The notes under the pieces are model-generated. The model made no database searches, was not told where the DNA came from, and saw nothing but the letters and a program-made list of their open reading frames with translations. A DNA stretch of 28,872 bases from Candidatus Campbelliibacteriota bacterium (GTDB lineage Bacteria; Patescibacteriota; Minisyncoccia; Phycocordibacterales; CSBR16-193): the NCBI GenBank assembly GCA_007129455.1, contig SKVL01000040.1, positions 1 to 28,872 on the forward strand, given 5' to 3'. Positions 7,591 through 13,614 of this stretch are shown here, one piece after another (within the stretch, counting starts at the first letter, position 1; each line of letters starts with the position of its first letter). A program made the position numbers and the translations under genes.

Positions 7591-7946
7591 TCATTCTCAG
7601 CCTTTAAGTATTTAACCTGCAATTCTAGACGTTTTGTTTTTTCTTTTTCAGCTTTTGATCGATTATCTGATTGAACACCGCTCATCTTGTTTAAACGTTG
7701 AAGTCCGCCTTTTCTCACTAATCTTCTCCAATCTTTTACAGTGTCGTTGCAATAGTTTTTCTTCCAAATACTGATATCAAATCCCGCTCTCTTCCATATT
7801 TCTTTTGGACTAATATTTTTAGCGTGTAAATCTAATGCACGTATTTTAAATTCATATGTGTAATGAACGAAATGAGGGGTACATTCAAAAACACACGGAT
7901 TCTTTTTTAATCGTGTTATTTGTTCTTTTGTTAATATTGTTCTCAT
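7512..7946 (-). CDS. IS3 transposase orfA (helix-turn-helix and leucine zipper)
   Basis: OrfA binds the terminal repeats and supplies the N-terminal part of the OrfAB transposase. The 144-aa product (ATG 7946; a TTG ten codons upstream is less likely) has a helix-turn-helix (YTYEFKIRALDLHAKNISPKEIWKRAGFD and following), a second basic region (KDWRRLVRKGGLQRL), and a C-terminal coiled coil (KRLELQVKYLKAENDFLAKL) that dimerises IS3 transposases. The overlap with orfB contains the -1 frameshift heptamer. A stem-loop sits 6 nt upstream of the ATG. Confidence 0.85.
   Translation of the reverse strand: MRTILTKEQITRLKKNPCVFECTPHFVHYTYEFKIRALDLHAKNISPKEIWKRAGFDISIWKKNYCNDTVKDWRRLVRKGGLQRLNKMSGVQSDNRSKAEKEKTKRLELQVKYLKAENDFLAKLRAKRAESNSGRVKNIKSLKN
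7584..7590 (-). promoter_or_regulatory. -1 programmed frameshift heptamer T TTT TTA
   Basis: In the orfA frame the codons read GAT TTT TTA GCC, so the heptamer T TTT TTA fits the X XXY YYZ rule. Slipping back one base enters the orfB frame, which is open from just upstream of this site. This is the expected position for production of IS3 OrfAB. Confidence 0.8.
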
Positions 7947-7951
7947 GCTAT

Positions 7952-7978
7952 TTTTGTTAGGTAATAATTCTAACAAAA
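7952..7978 (-). promoter_or_regulatory. Stem-loop in front of orfA
   Basis: A perfect 9-bp inverted repeat (ttttgttag 7952-7960 with ctaacaaaa 7970-7978) ends 5 nt upstream of the orfA ATG. In RNAs entering from outside the element it could block orfA translation, as known for several IS families. This is inference. Confidence 0.5.
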
Positions 7979-8001
7979 GAAAACAATGTTTTTAAAATAT
8001 C

Positions 8002-8023
8002 TGTGTCCACTTTTTGGGGTACA
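8002..8023. repeat. Right terminal inverted repeat of the IS3 element
   Basis: This is the partner of 6669-6690. It ends 8 bp from the 3' end of tRNA-Glu. The outer nine bases are identical between the two ends. Confidence 0.9.
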
Positions 8024-8031
8024 GATCATTG

Positions 8032-8103
8032 TGACCCTACGGGGAATCGAACCCCGATTTCAAGCTTGAGAAGCTTGCGTCCTAACCGTTAGACGATAGG
8101 GCC
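8032..8103 (-). tRNA. tRNA-Glu (anticodon CTC)
   Basis: The 72-nt cloverleaf folds completely: a 7-bp acceptor stem with one G-U pair, a 4-bp D stem with an 8-nt loop, anticodon stem CAAGC/GCTTG with loop TTCTCAA (anticodon CTC, reading GAG), a 4-nt variable loop, T stem CGGGG/CCCCG with loop TTCGATT, and discriminator A. CCA is not encoded. Its first 21 nt are duplicated about 235 bp upstream, next to what looks like the original promoter, and the gap is filled by a decayed GIY-YIG gene. Downstream, the IS3 element starts 8 bp after the 3' end. If the extended -10 near 8444 is the only promoter, the precursor has a leader of over 300 nt for RNase P to remove. Confidence 0.96.
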
Positions 8104-8339
8104 ATGTTTTACTAATCTTTCAACAGCTTTTCCTTTTTTCCATGACTTAATTTGATACTACCTCATTTGTGCCTCACTTCTTGAACTAAAGACTTCGTAA
8201 TATTTTAACACACAAGGTAAACTTTTTTTATTGTTCGCACCCTTCCGGAATTATGATAATGAATCCTTAGTTTAAGATTATTGGTACTTCCGATATAATA
8301 CGAACCTTTATTGAGTTGTAAAATATACATACAATACAT
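8089..8339 (-). pseudogene. GIY-YIG nuclease (small URI-type), decayed, nested in tRNA-Glu repeats
   Basis: Reading from ATG 8339 gives MYCMYILQLNKGSYYIGSTN and a following NLKLRIHYHNSGRVRTIKK, the N-terminal half of a small GIY-YIG nuclease. The frame then hits TAA near 8178. The rest is clear in another frame: KYYEVFSSRSEAQMR, a TAG stop, then YQIKSWKKGKAVERLVKHG, ending PIV and TAA at 8091-8089. So there is at least one frameshift and one nonsense change. The A of the start codon is nucleotide 21 of the duplicated tRNA fragment, and the last codons and stop lie in nucleotides 1-15 of the intact tRNA. The gene fills the entire insert between the tRNA repeats. The family call is firm; mobility is inferred. 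Confidence 0.88.
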
Positions 8340-8428
8340 AACCGTTAGTCCCGATTTTCTTCCGGAAAATCGTGGATCCTCGATTTTGTAAATCGCTTTC
8401 AGCGAACAAAATCGGGAACGATAGGGCC
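8339..8428 (-). repeat. Duplicated tRNA-Glu 5' fragment (nt 1-21), split by a 69-bp insert
   Basis: The blocks 8428-8418 and 8348-8339 together reproduce nucleotides 1-21 of the tRNA-Glu at 8103-8083 without a mismatch: the acceptor 5' strand, the two linker bases, the D-stem 5' strand and the whole D-loop. The match starts exactly at G1 and stops at the end of the D-loop, with different bases on both sides. The two blocks, 11 and 10 nt, are separated by a hairpin element at 8349-8417. Confidence 0.88.
8349..8417. mobile_element. 69-bp double-hairpin element (REP/MITE-like)
   Basis: The insert begins with tcccgatttt (8349-8358) and ends with its exact reverse complement (8408-8417). Inside are two stem-loops: cgattttc (8352-8359) with gaaaatcg (8365-8372), and cgattttgt (8381-8389) with acaaaatcg (8406-8414), the latter enclosing tcgct/agcga (8393-8397 with 8401-8405). 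It splits the duplicated tRNA fragment between nucleotides 11 and 12 with no obvious target duplication. No second copy is visible in this window. It resembles palindromic elements mobilised in trans, but the class is unknown. Confidence 0.72.
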
Positions 8429-8438
8429 TTGATATTTG

Positions 8439-8447
8439 ATTTTAACA
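8439..8447 (-). promoter_or_regulatory. Extended -10 promoter of the tRNA-Glu locus
   Basis: On the minus strand TGTTAAAAT (8447-8439) is an extended -10 box. It lies 10 nt upstream of G1 of the duplicated tRNA fragment (8428), the spacing expected for a tRNA promoter. TTGAAC lies 14 bp further upstream, too close for an ideal -35. The location supports the view that 8428 was the original tRNA 5' end. Confidence 0.5.
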
Positions 8448-8537
8448 TACATTGGCGGGTTCAATCCCGAGAACACAACCGGAATTACAACAAGATTGCT
8501 TCCAACCTTCAAAAGGATACCACCTCTTTTAATAATT

Positions 8538-9857
8538 TCAAACCTCGCCCCTTCCTTTAGCTTCAATAAGAGCTTTATCCGACATTTTCCAATGCTTCTC
8601 CTGCCGAACCAGCAACTCCTCCGCCTTCTCGGGTTCAGCTAAAAGTGACTCGACTATGCGTTCCATCCGTGCCGCTTGAGACCCCTTGACCAAGATGATA
8701 TCACCTTCAGACGGTTCCAAAGGCAAGGTGCGAGATGCTTCAAAAGAGTCGGAGAAATGTTGAACCATATCTTTCCTTCCCACCTCTTCTTTTATTATCC
8801 TTGCTCTGGCGCCCACCGAAAAAACACGATCGCAAACCTCAATTGCTTGAAGGCTCACCTTTCGATGCTCTTCATGGGTGTGTCTCCCCAAATCCATCAT
8901 ATCTCCCAAAATTGCAACTTTTGTGCCTTTCGTATCTATCTCTCTCATCTCGTCCAGAACCGCCTTAACCGAAGTTGGCGATGCGTTATAGCTATCATCA
9001 ATTATTACTGAACCGTTCTTTCCTTCAAGGATTCTCACTCGTCCCGGCTGAGCGGCATAGCTCTCAAGTGCCTCTTGTATAGCAACCATATTCATACCCT
9101 GAGAGACGCCAACAGAAACTCCCGCCAAAACCGCATAAACGTGCTGCCTACCCAAAAAACCCTCAAAAGAAAAAGGAACACTGCTGCCATTATAATCAAC
9201 CCTGAAAGAAAAACCCCTTATCTCTCCTCTCTCTCCGTAAACATGACTGTAGTGAGATGCCCTGACATTGGCTCTTTCGGAAAATCCGTAAAAGATTGGT
9301 TTACCACCAAAACAAGAGCGCATGTTCGCAACCTCTTCATCATCAACATTTAAAATCACCATTCCGTTAGAAGGTACCGCTTTTATCAATTCACTCTTCT
9401 CGGCTACAAGCTCACTCTTGGAAGGGAAAAACTCTATATGAACGGGGGTCTCCCCGATTGCGGTTACGACGCCAGTGTCCGGGTAAAGCCACGAGCAAAT
9501 TCTTTTTATGTCCCCCGGGCGATCCGCACCGACTTCCAGAACCAAATGGCTAGGGTAGTTTTTCGAATAGATAATAACCGCAACCCCTTTGATTATGTTT
9601 CTCAACCAAACAAAAGGATTACTCCAACCGGTGGGACATCCCAAGATTGTCAATGGCACCCCTATTTCACTATTAAAGCTTTTCTGACTTTTGCGTGTGT
9701 GATACTTTGAGGAAACCACGGAAAAAATAGCTTCTTTGGCTGAGGTCTTCCCAACGTTTCCCGTTATCGCAATGATATAAGGTTTATACCTGCCTATAAC
9801 AAGACGTGCCTGCATCTCTATTATTTGAATGATTATCTTTTTGAATATTTCTTTCAT
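8538..9857 (-). CDS. murF: UDP-MurNAc-tripeptide:D-Ala-D-Ala ligase MurF
   Basis: MurF adds the D-Ala-D-Ala dipeptide to the UDP-MurNAc-tripeptide, the last cytoplasmic step of the peptidoglycan precursor. The 439-aa product shows the Mur ligase ATP loop GNVGKTSAKE (from G33), the SEIGVPLTIL segment, the central ligase region, and the C-terminal IIDDSYNASPTSVKAVLDEM and LGDMMDLGRHTHEEHR motifs. The N-terminal substrate domain is very short compared with Enterobacterial MurF, common for MurF-like ligases of reduced genomes. It starts 5 nt after the ftsI stop and is the last gene of the mraZ cluster. It ends with TGA. Confidence 0.94.
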   Translation of the reverse strand: MKEIFKKIIIQIIEMQARLVIGRYKPYIIAITGNVGKTSAKEAIFSVVSSKYHTRKSQKSFNSEIGVPLTILGCPTGWSNPFVWLRNIIKGVAVIIYSKNYPSHLVLEVGADRPGDIKRICSWLYPDTGVVTAIGETPVHIEFFPSKSELVAEKSELIKAVPSNGMVILNVDDEEVANMRSCFGGKPIFYGFSERANVRASHYSHVYGERGEIRGFSFRVDYNGSSVPFSFEGFLGRQHVYAVLAGVSVGVSQGMNMVAIQEALESYAAQPGRVRILEGKNGSVIIDDSYNASPTSVKAVLDEMREIDTKGTKVAILGDMMDLGRHTHEEHRKVSLQAIEVCDRVFSVGARARIIKEEVGRKDMVQHFSDSFEASRTLPLEPSEGDIILVKGSQAARMERIVESLLAEPEKAEELLVRQEKHWKMSDKALIEAKGRGEV

Positions 9858-9862
9858 AATAT

Positions 9863-11566
9863 TTATCTATCGGGATTTATCCCATAGTACTGTATCAAAA
9901 ACTTGGCGACTTCCATAAAAGAATCCGTGAGAGTCTGGGATGCATACTGAGCGCCCTGCGGTTCTATATGATAAAGAAAAATAATGAACTCGGGATCATA
10001 AGCTGGAAAATAACCGAAAAATGAATGTAGGAAAGCATCATCTCTGTAACCCCGCTCTCCGCTTTTTGGGATCTGAGCCGTTCCGGTCTTTGCGGCTATA
10101 CTGTGCCTGGGTAGGGAGACGGACCCGTGCAGCAAAGCTTCATCCACCGTATTCACAAGCATTCTAGATATTTCCCTCGAAGCCCCCTCCCTTATAGCTC
10201 TGTTCACTTCGAATATCCCCTCTCTCATTTGAACAATCTCGCCGTTGCTTTTCTCTATTCTTTCCACCAAATAAGGCTCCACCACAAAACCCCCATTACC
10301 CAAAGCTGCCAAAGCTCTGGTCATTCCGATGGGAGTGATGGCGATTCCTTGACCAAAAGAAGCCGTAGCGTACTCTATCAAACGCGGGCTTTCAAAGTTC
10401 ATTAGCAGATTCTCGGATTCGAAAGGAATATCTATACCTGTTTTCTCATCGAGTCCGAAAGACCTCATATAGTCGGCAAAAAGGTCCGTGCCCATCTGTT
10501 GCATTATATGAACCACACCGGTATTAATAGACTTGTTCAAAACATCCTGCATCGTTACTATCCCGTTCCCTTTCCCGTCAAAATTTGAAATGGTATAGCC
10601 GTCAAAACTGATTCTCCCGGTATCGTAGAAAGTGCTTTCCGGCCTGATAGCATCCGAGTCCAAACCGGCGGCAATAGTCAAAGGCTTTACCACCGAACCC
10701 ATCTCGTATACCCCTTCCACCAAAGAGTTACTGAAAATCAAATTGGATGTGGCGCTGGCAAAGTTATTGGGATCAAAGGTCGGAAGCAGTGCCATCGCCT
10801 TTATGGCACCAGTTGAAGGATCCATTACAATTCCGCCTAACGAACTAGCTCCCCACTTCTCTTGAATCTTGCCGAGTTCATACTCGAGGAAGGACTGCAC
10901 CATAGGCTCTATCGTGGTAACTATACTCCCACCGACATCTTCATCGTCCGAAAAACCTCTGGCGATATTCCCAAAAAGTCGGGCAAAAAAATTAACCTTA
11001 TAAGCACTCCCCGGTCTGTCCAAAACATTCTCGTAGTTTTTTTCCAATCCGTATCTGCCTTCGTGTTCATCGCCTTGAAATCCGACAAAGCCAAGAACAT
11101 GTGCGGCCGTACTTCCACCCGGGTAAAAACGCCATCTTTCGGGATATAAAGAAACACCGGAAAGACCCCGGGCTCTGATTTCGTCAGCATCGGACTCACG
11201 AAGTTCGGATGCGACTTCTTGGTATACTCCTCCACGTTGTAAGCGGGACATAAAACGATCTCTGTCTATCTCGATTACTGAATTGATTCCGTTGAAAACC
11301 TCGTCCGGGTCGGTCACATACTTGGGATTGACGGCTATCAGATATCCGCTTTGCAAGGTGGCTGCAGATACAAGCTCCCCCTCTTTGGTTTGAAAGTATA
11401 TATCACCTCGGTCATAGAGATGATAGTTTCTTTGGACATACTGTGCTTCGGCTCGAGCTAAATATATGTCTGAATCTATGATTTGAATTATAAAAAGCTG
11501 ACCGACCACAATCAGGGCAAACAAAAAAACTCCGGTCAATAAAAAATATATTCTTATCTTATACAT
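9863..11566 (-). CDS. ftsI: Septal peptidoglycan D,D-transpeptidase FtsI (PBP3-type)
   Basis: This class B penicillin-binding protein cross-links septal peptidoglycan. The 567-aa product has one N-terminal membrane helix (about 5-30), a pedestal domain with the dimerisation-type segments (YDRGDIYFQT, AAHVLGFVG, GRYGLEKNYE), and a transpeptidase domain with SVVK (S291-K294), SIN (S346-N348) and KTG (K493-G495). There is no PASTA domain. Its place after rsmH and a small FtsL-like protein and before murF is the standard dcw position for ftsI, which separates it from the PBP2-type gene at 15614. Confidence 0.94.
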   Translation of the reverse strand: MYKIRIYFLLTGVFLFALIVVGQLFIIQIIDSDIYLARAEAQYVQRNYHLYDRGDIYFQTKEGELVSAATLQSGYLIAVNPKYVTDPDEVFNGINSVIEIDRDRFMSRLQRGGVYQEVASELRESDADEIRARGLSGVSLYPERWRFYPGGSTAAHVLGFVGFQGDEHEGRYGLEKNYENVLDRPGSAYKVNFFARLFGNIARGFSDDEDVGGSIVTTIEPMVQSFLEYELGKIQEKWGASSLGGIVMDPSTGAIKAMALLPTFDPNNFASATSNLIFSNSLVEGVYEMGSVVKPLTIAAGLDSDAIRPESTFYDTGRISFDGYTISNFDGKGNGIVTMQDVLNKSINTGVVHIMQQMGTDLFADYMRSFGLDEKTGIDIPFESENLLMNFESPRLIEYATASFGQGIAITPIGMTRALAALGNGGFVVEPYLVERIEKSNGEIVQMREGIFEVNRAIREGASREISRMLVNTVDEALLHGSVSLPRHSIAAKTGTAQIPKSGERGYRDDAFLHSFFGYFPAYDPEFIIFLYHIEPQGAQYASQTLTDSFMEVAKFLIQYYGINPDR

Positions 11567-11576
11567 TTACATATTT

Positions 11577-11945
11577 TTATATCCCACTCGTATCTTCATT
11601 CCCTCGAAAACCGACTGGATCTCTGGTTATGTACTCGATTGACTCGTTGTTTAAAACGACCAAACCCAACTCTTCGGCTTTATCTTTGTTCAGACTGTTG
11701 CGGATATATATGTACTCAAACTTTTTTTCTTGAAGATTGGCATTAACTCTGGGTATTTCATTTTCCAAATCCTGGTGAGCCACGCCGTTGAAAATGGTCT
11801 GAATGAGTAAGGAAAAATAAGCAACACACATAAAAAGAAACACTCCCGCAAAAAAGAAAAACCACGGCTTTCTCTCCTTGTTAGAATCGGCCTTGAATAA
11901 TCCGATGAATGAGTATTTTATTTTTTCATAAATTTTTTCCGTCAT
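11577..11945 (-). CDS. ftsL: FtsL-like divisome membrane protein
   Basis: The 122-aa bitopic protein has a charged N-terminus, one membrane helix (about 27-50) and an extracytoplasmic helical, coiled-coil-like part (LENEIPRVNANLQEKKFEYI). It ends with LGLVVLNNESIEYITRDP, resembling the ELGLV...EYI tail common in FtsL proteins. Sequence similarity is weak, as usual for FtsL. The assignment rests on size, topology and its place between rsmH and ftsI. It should bridge the FtsI/FtsW synthase to other division proteins. It starts about 30 nt after the rsmH stop. Confidence 0.75.
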   Translation of the reverse strand: MTEKIYEKIKYSFIGLFKADSNKERKPWFFFFAGVFLFMCVAYFSLLIQTIFNGVAHQDLENEIPRVNANLQEKKFEYIYIRNSLNKDKAEELGLVVLNNESIEYITRDPVGFRGNEDTSGI

Positions 11946-11975
11946 GATTTAAAATTATTAAATAAAAATTTATTT

Positions 11976-12878
11976 TTATTTAAAGTTCCGGTCTTTTTCC
12001 AAAACTCTAAGTTTGGCACTTCGTGAACGCCGATTACTCTCCACTTCCTCTCTTTCGGGTCGTATCGGTTTTTTATTAACCCGGAAACCTTCTCCTTCTT
12101 TCTCTTTTTTTAAAAAGAAACGTTTAACGACTCTGTCCTCCAAACTGTGAAAAGAAATGACAGCCATCCGCCCACCGTTTGAGAGTTTTTCAAAAGCCCC
12201 TTCAAGACCTCTCTCCAGTACGGTGATCTCGTCATTGACGGCCATTCTCAAGGCCTGAAAGGTTTTGGTTGCCGGATGGATCTTTCTTCGCCTGTAACCC
12301 TTGGGAGTGGATCTTTCTATGACCTCGACCAAATCAAAGGTCGTCTTCAAGGGTTTTCTCTTTCGGGCCTCCACGATACCCTTACTTATCCGACCGGCAA
12401 AACGTTCTTCTCCATAAGATGATATTATCGTTTTCAAAACACTCTCGCTCCAGCTGTTGACAATCTCTTCGGCGGTCACTCCTTCGCGGGAGGCATCCTT
12501 GGAAAGAGTCATTTTCAGAGGCTCATCTCTTTGAAAACTGAACCCCCTTCCGGATCGATCTATCTGAAAAGAAGACAGCCCGAGGTCGAAAAAGACCTTA
12601 TCCACATTGTCAAAACCGACCTCGTTCAGAACTTGCACAATATCAGAAAAGTTGGCGATCTTGAAAATTATTTTGCAATTCGAGATCCCGGGAGTATCTT
12701 TGAACCTCAAGACGGCGTCCTCATCAATGTCCAGGGCGATCAAACTGACGCCCACACCGTGTGACTCACACACTTTTTTGACAAAACCGCCGCCGCCTAA
12801 GGTGGCGTCAACCACTCTATCACCTTTTTGTATTTGGAGATTATCCAAAGTCTCTTTTAAAAGAACAGGTATATGCAT
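11976..12878 (-). CDS. rsmH: 16S rRNA (cytosine-N4)-methyltransferase RsmH
   Basis: RsmH methylates N4 of C1402 in 16S rRNA using SAM. The protein starts HIPVLLKETLDNL and shows VVDATLGGGGFVKKV (SAM loop), KVFFDLGLSSFQID, RGFSFQRDEPLKMT, RRKIHPATKTFQALRMAVND and VISFHSLEDRVVKRFF, all standard RsmH blocks. I chose the ATG at 12878 because the conserved MHIPVLL start lies there, 4 nt after the mraZ stop; an upstream in-frame ATG at 12905 would add nine non-conserved residues overlapping mraZ. It is translationally coupled to mraZ. At about 300 aa its length is normal. Confidence 0.95.
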   Translation of the reverse strand: MHIPVLLKETLDNLQIQKGDRVVDATLGGGGFVKKVCESHGVGVSLIALDIDEDAVLRFKDTPGISNCKIIFKIANFSDIVQVLNEVGFDNVDKVFFDLGLSSFQIDRSGRGFSFQRDEPLKMTLSKDASREGVTAEEIVNSWSESVLKTIISSYGEERFAGRISKGIVEARKRKPLKTTFDLVEVIERSTPKGYRRRKIHPATKTFQALRMAVNDEITVLERGLEGAFEKLSNGGRMAVISFHSLEDRVVKRFFLKKEKEGEGFRVNKKPIRPEREEVESNRRSRSAKLRVLEKDRNFK

Positions 12879-12882
12879 ATGC

Positions 12883-13317
12883 CTAAAGCATGCCCATCTC
12901 TCCAAGCTTCTCCGCCATCACATCGGCTTGTCTGTTTATTCGCTCTTTATACTCTTTCCATCGACGTTCATCCCAAATCTCCACTCGACTGTGAACTCCG
13001 GTAAAGATGACTTTCTGTCGAAGGTTAGCGAATTTGCAAAGGAACTCTGGGATTAAAACCCTGCCCAAGGAATCGGGTTCAAGCTCCACGGCTCCCGAGA
13101 GAATAAATCGGTTGAAACCGCGTGTGTCGGCTTGCGCCATTCCCATATCGGCTATTTTTTCGGATATTTTCTTCCATTCGGAGACGGGATAGAGAAATAA
13201 GCACCCATCAAGTCCGTGAGTGACGACCAGCTTTTTCCCGATCTCTTTTCGGAACTTGGCCGGTAAAGCGACTCGTTTTTTCGAATCAATGGTATGTGTG
13301 TATTCCCCTATTAACAT
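12883..13317 (-). CDS. mraZ: Transcriptional regulator MraZ
   Basis: MraZ is the DNA-binding repressor at the head of dcw clusters. The 144-aa product has the two SpoVT/AbrB-like repeats, with signature loops DSKKRVALPAKFRKEI (about 10-25) and DSLGRVLIPEFL (about 81-92). It starts MLIGEYTHTID, as is typical. Upstream lie four GTGGT/GTGGG boxes around a TATAAT promoter, so it very likely autoregulates the mraZ-rsmH-ftsL-ftsI-murF unit. The ATG at 13317 has no obvious Shine-Dalgarno sequence. Confidence 0.96.
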   Translation of the reverse strand: MLIGEYTHTIDSKKRVALPAKFRKEIGKKLVVTHGLDGCLFLYPVSEWKKISEKIADMGMAQADTRGFNRFILSGAVELEPDSLGRVLIPEFLCKFANLRQKVIFTGVHSRVEIWDERRWKEYKERINRQADVMAEKLGEMGML

Positions 13318-13339
13318 ATATCAACTGTGGCAGTGTTAT

Positions 13340-13385
13340 ACCACTTTTTACCACATAGATGTAATTATATACCACATATTCCCAC
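13340..13385 (-). promoter_or_regulatory. mraZ promoter with four MraZ-type operator boxes
   Basis: On the minus strand GTGGT or GTGGG boxes start at plus coordinates 13340, 13350, 13371 and 13381: two pairs, each with 5-bp spacing, offset by 21 bp. Two are preceded by AAA, matching the known MraZ-binding pattern (TGGGN or AAAGTGG repeats). A perfect TATAAT (13369-13364) lies between the pairs, so bound MraZ would cover the core promoter. No strong -35 is visible. Confidence 0.78.
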
Positions 13386-13404
13386 TTTGCATTAACTATA
13401 CTAT

Positions 13405-13423
13405 CCACACCCCACCCCACCCC
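13405..13423 (-). other. G-tract cluster upstream of mraZ
   Basis: The minus strand carries three GGGG runs separated by single T, then TGTGG. The 5-bp period resembles the MraZ box spacing (TGGGG repeats), so it may be an extra weak MraZ site. It could also fold as a two-layer G-quadruplex. It lies about 40 bp upstream of the -10 box. Confidence 0.4.
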
Positions 13424-13449
13424 ATAATTAAGCCTTAAAAATAGGCTCG

Positions 13450-13469
13450 AACTCAAGATATCTCGAGTT
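13450..13469. repeat. 20-bp near-perfect palindrome between lysS and mraZ
   Basis: aactc, agatatct and gagtt form a palindrome with a single mismatched pair. On the plus strand it is followed by five T. It lies just beyond the lysS terminator and may be a second terminator arm or an operator. The role is unclear. Confidence 0.35.
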
Positions 13470-13472
13470 TTT

Positions 13473-13506
13473 AAAACAAAAAAACCTCCCAAATAAAAGT
13501 TGGGAG
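13473..13506 (-). terminator. Intrinsic terminator of greA-lysS
   Basis: The stem ctcccaa (13486-13492) with ttgggag (13500-13506) has a 7-nt loop. On the minus strand it is followed by G and seven T. It lies about 70 nt after the lysS stop, beyond the duplicated gene end. Confidence 0.85.
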
Positions 13507-13520
13507 ATAAAAAGTTCGTC

Positions 13521-13614
13521 TTTAAAAACTATTTATTCTTCATGAGAGGAAAAAGAGTTACTTCTCTTTTAAAAACTATTTATTCTTCATGAGAGGAAAA
13601 AGAGTTACTTCTCT
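13521..13614. repeat. Perfect 47-bp tandem duplication at the lysS 3' end
   Basis: Bases 13521-13567 and 13568-13614 are identical. The upstream copy (in transcription order) encodes the last residues of LysS, its stop codon and a few bases after it. The second copy lies behind the stop and is untranslated. Its perfection suggests a recent event. Confidence 0.95.

Larger units (their letters stand above)
6669..8023 (-). mobile_element. IS3-family insertion sequence (IS150-like)
   Basis: The element is 1355 bp, with TG...CA ends and imperfect 22-bp terminal inverted repeats. It carries the two-frame orfA/orfB organisation of IS3 elements, with a -1 slippery heptamer at their overlap. A gat trinucleotide flanks it on both sides (6665-6667 and 8024-8026), with one unmatched g at the left end, consistent with a 3-bp target duplication or a decayed 4-bp one. 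It is visibly AT-richer than the neighbouring genes, a sign of acquisition. It separates tRNA-Glu from its probable terminator. An in-frame TGA in orfB suggests that it is inactive. Confidence 0.93.

Noticed and set aside
8451..8475. tRNA T-arm-like sequence GGCGGGTTCAATCCCG on the plus strand
   Set aside because: The loop has six bases rather than seven, and no acceptor or anticodon arm surrounds it.
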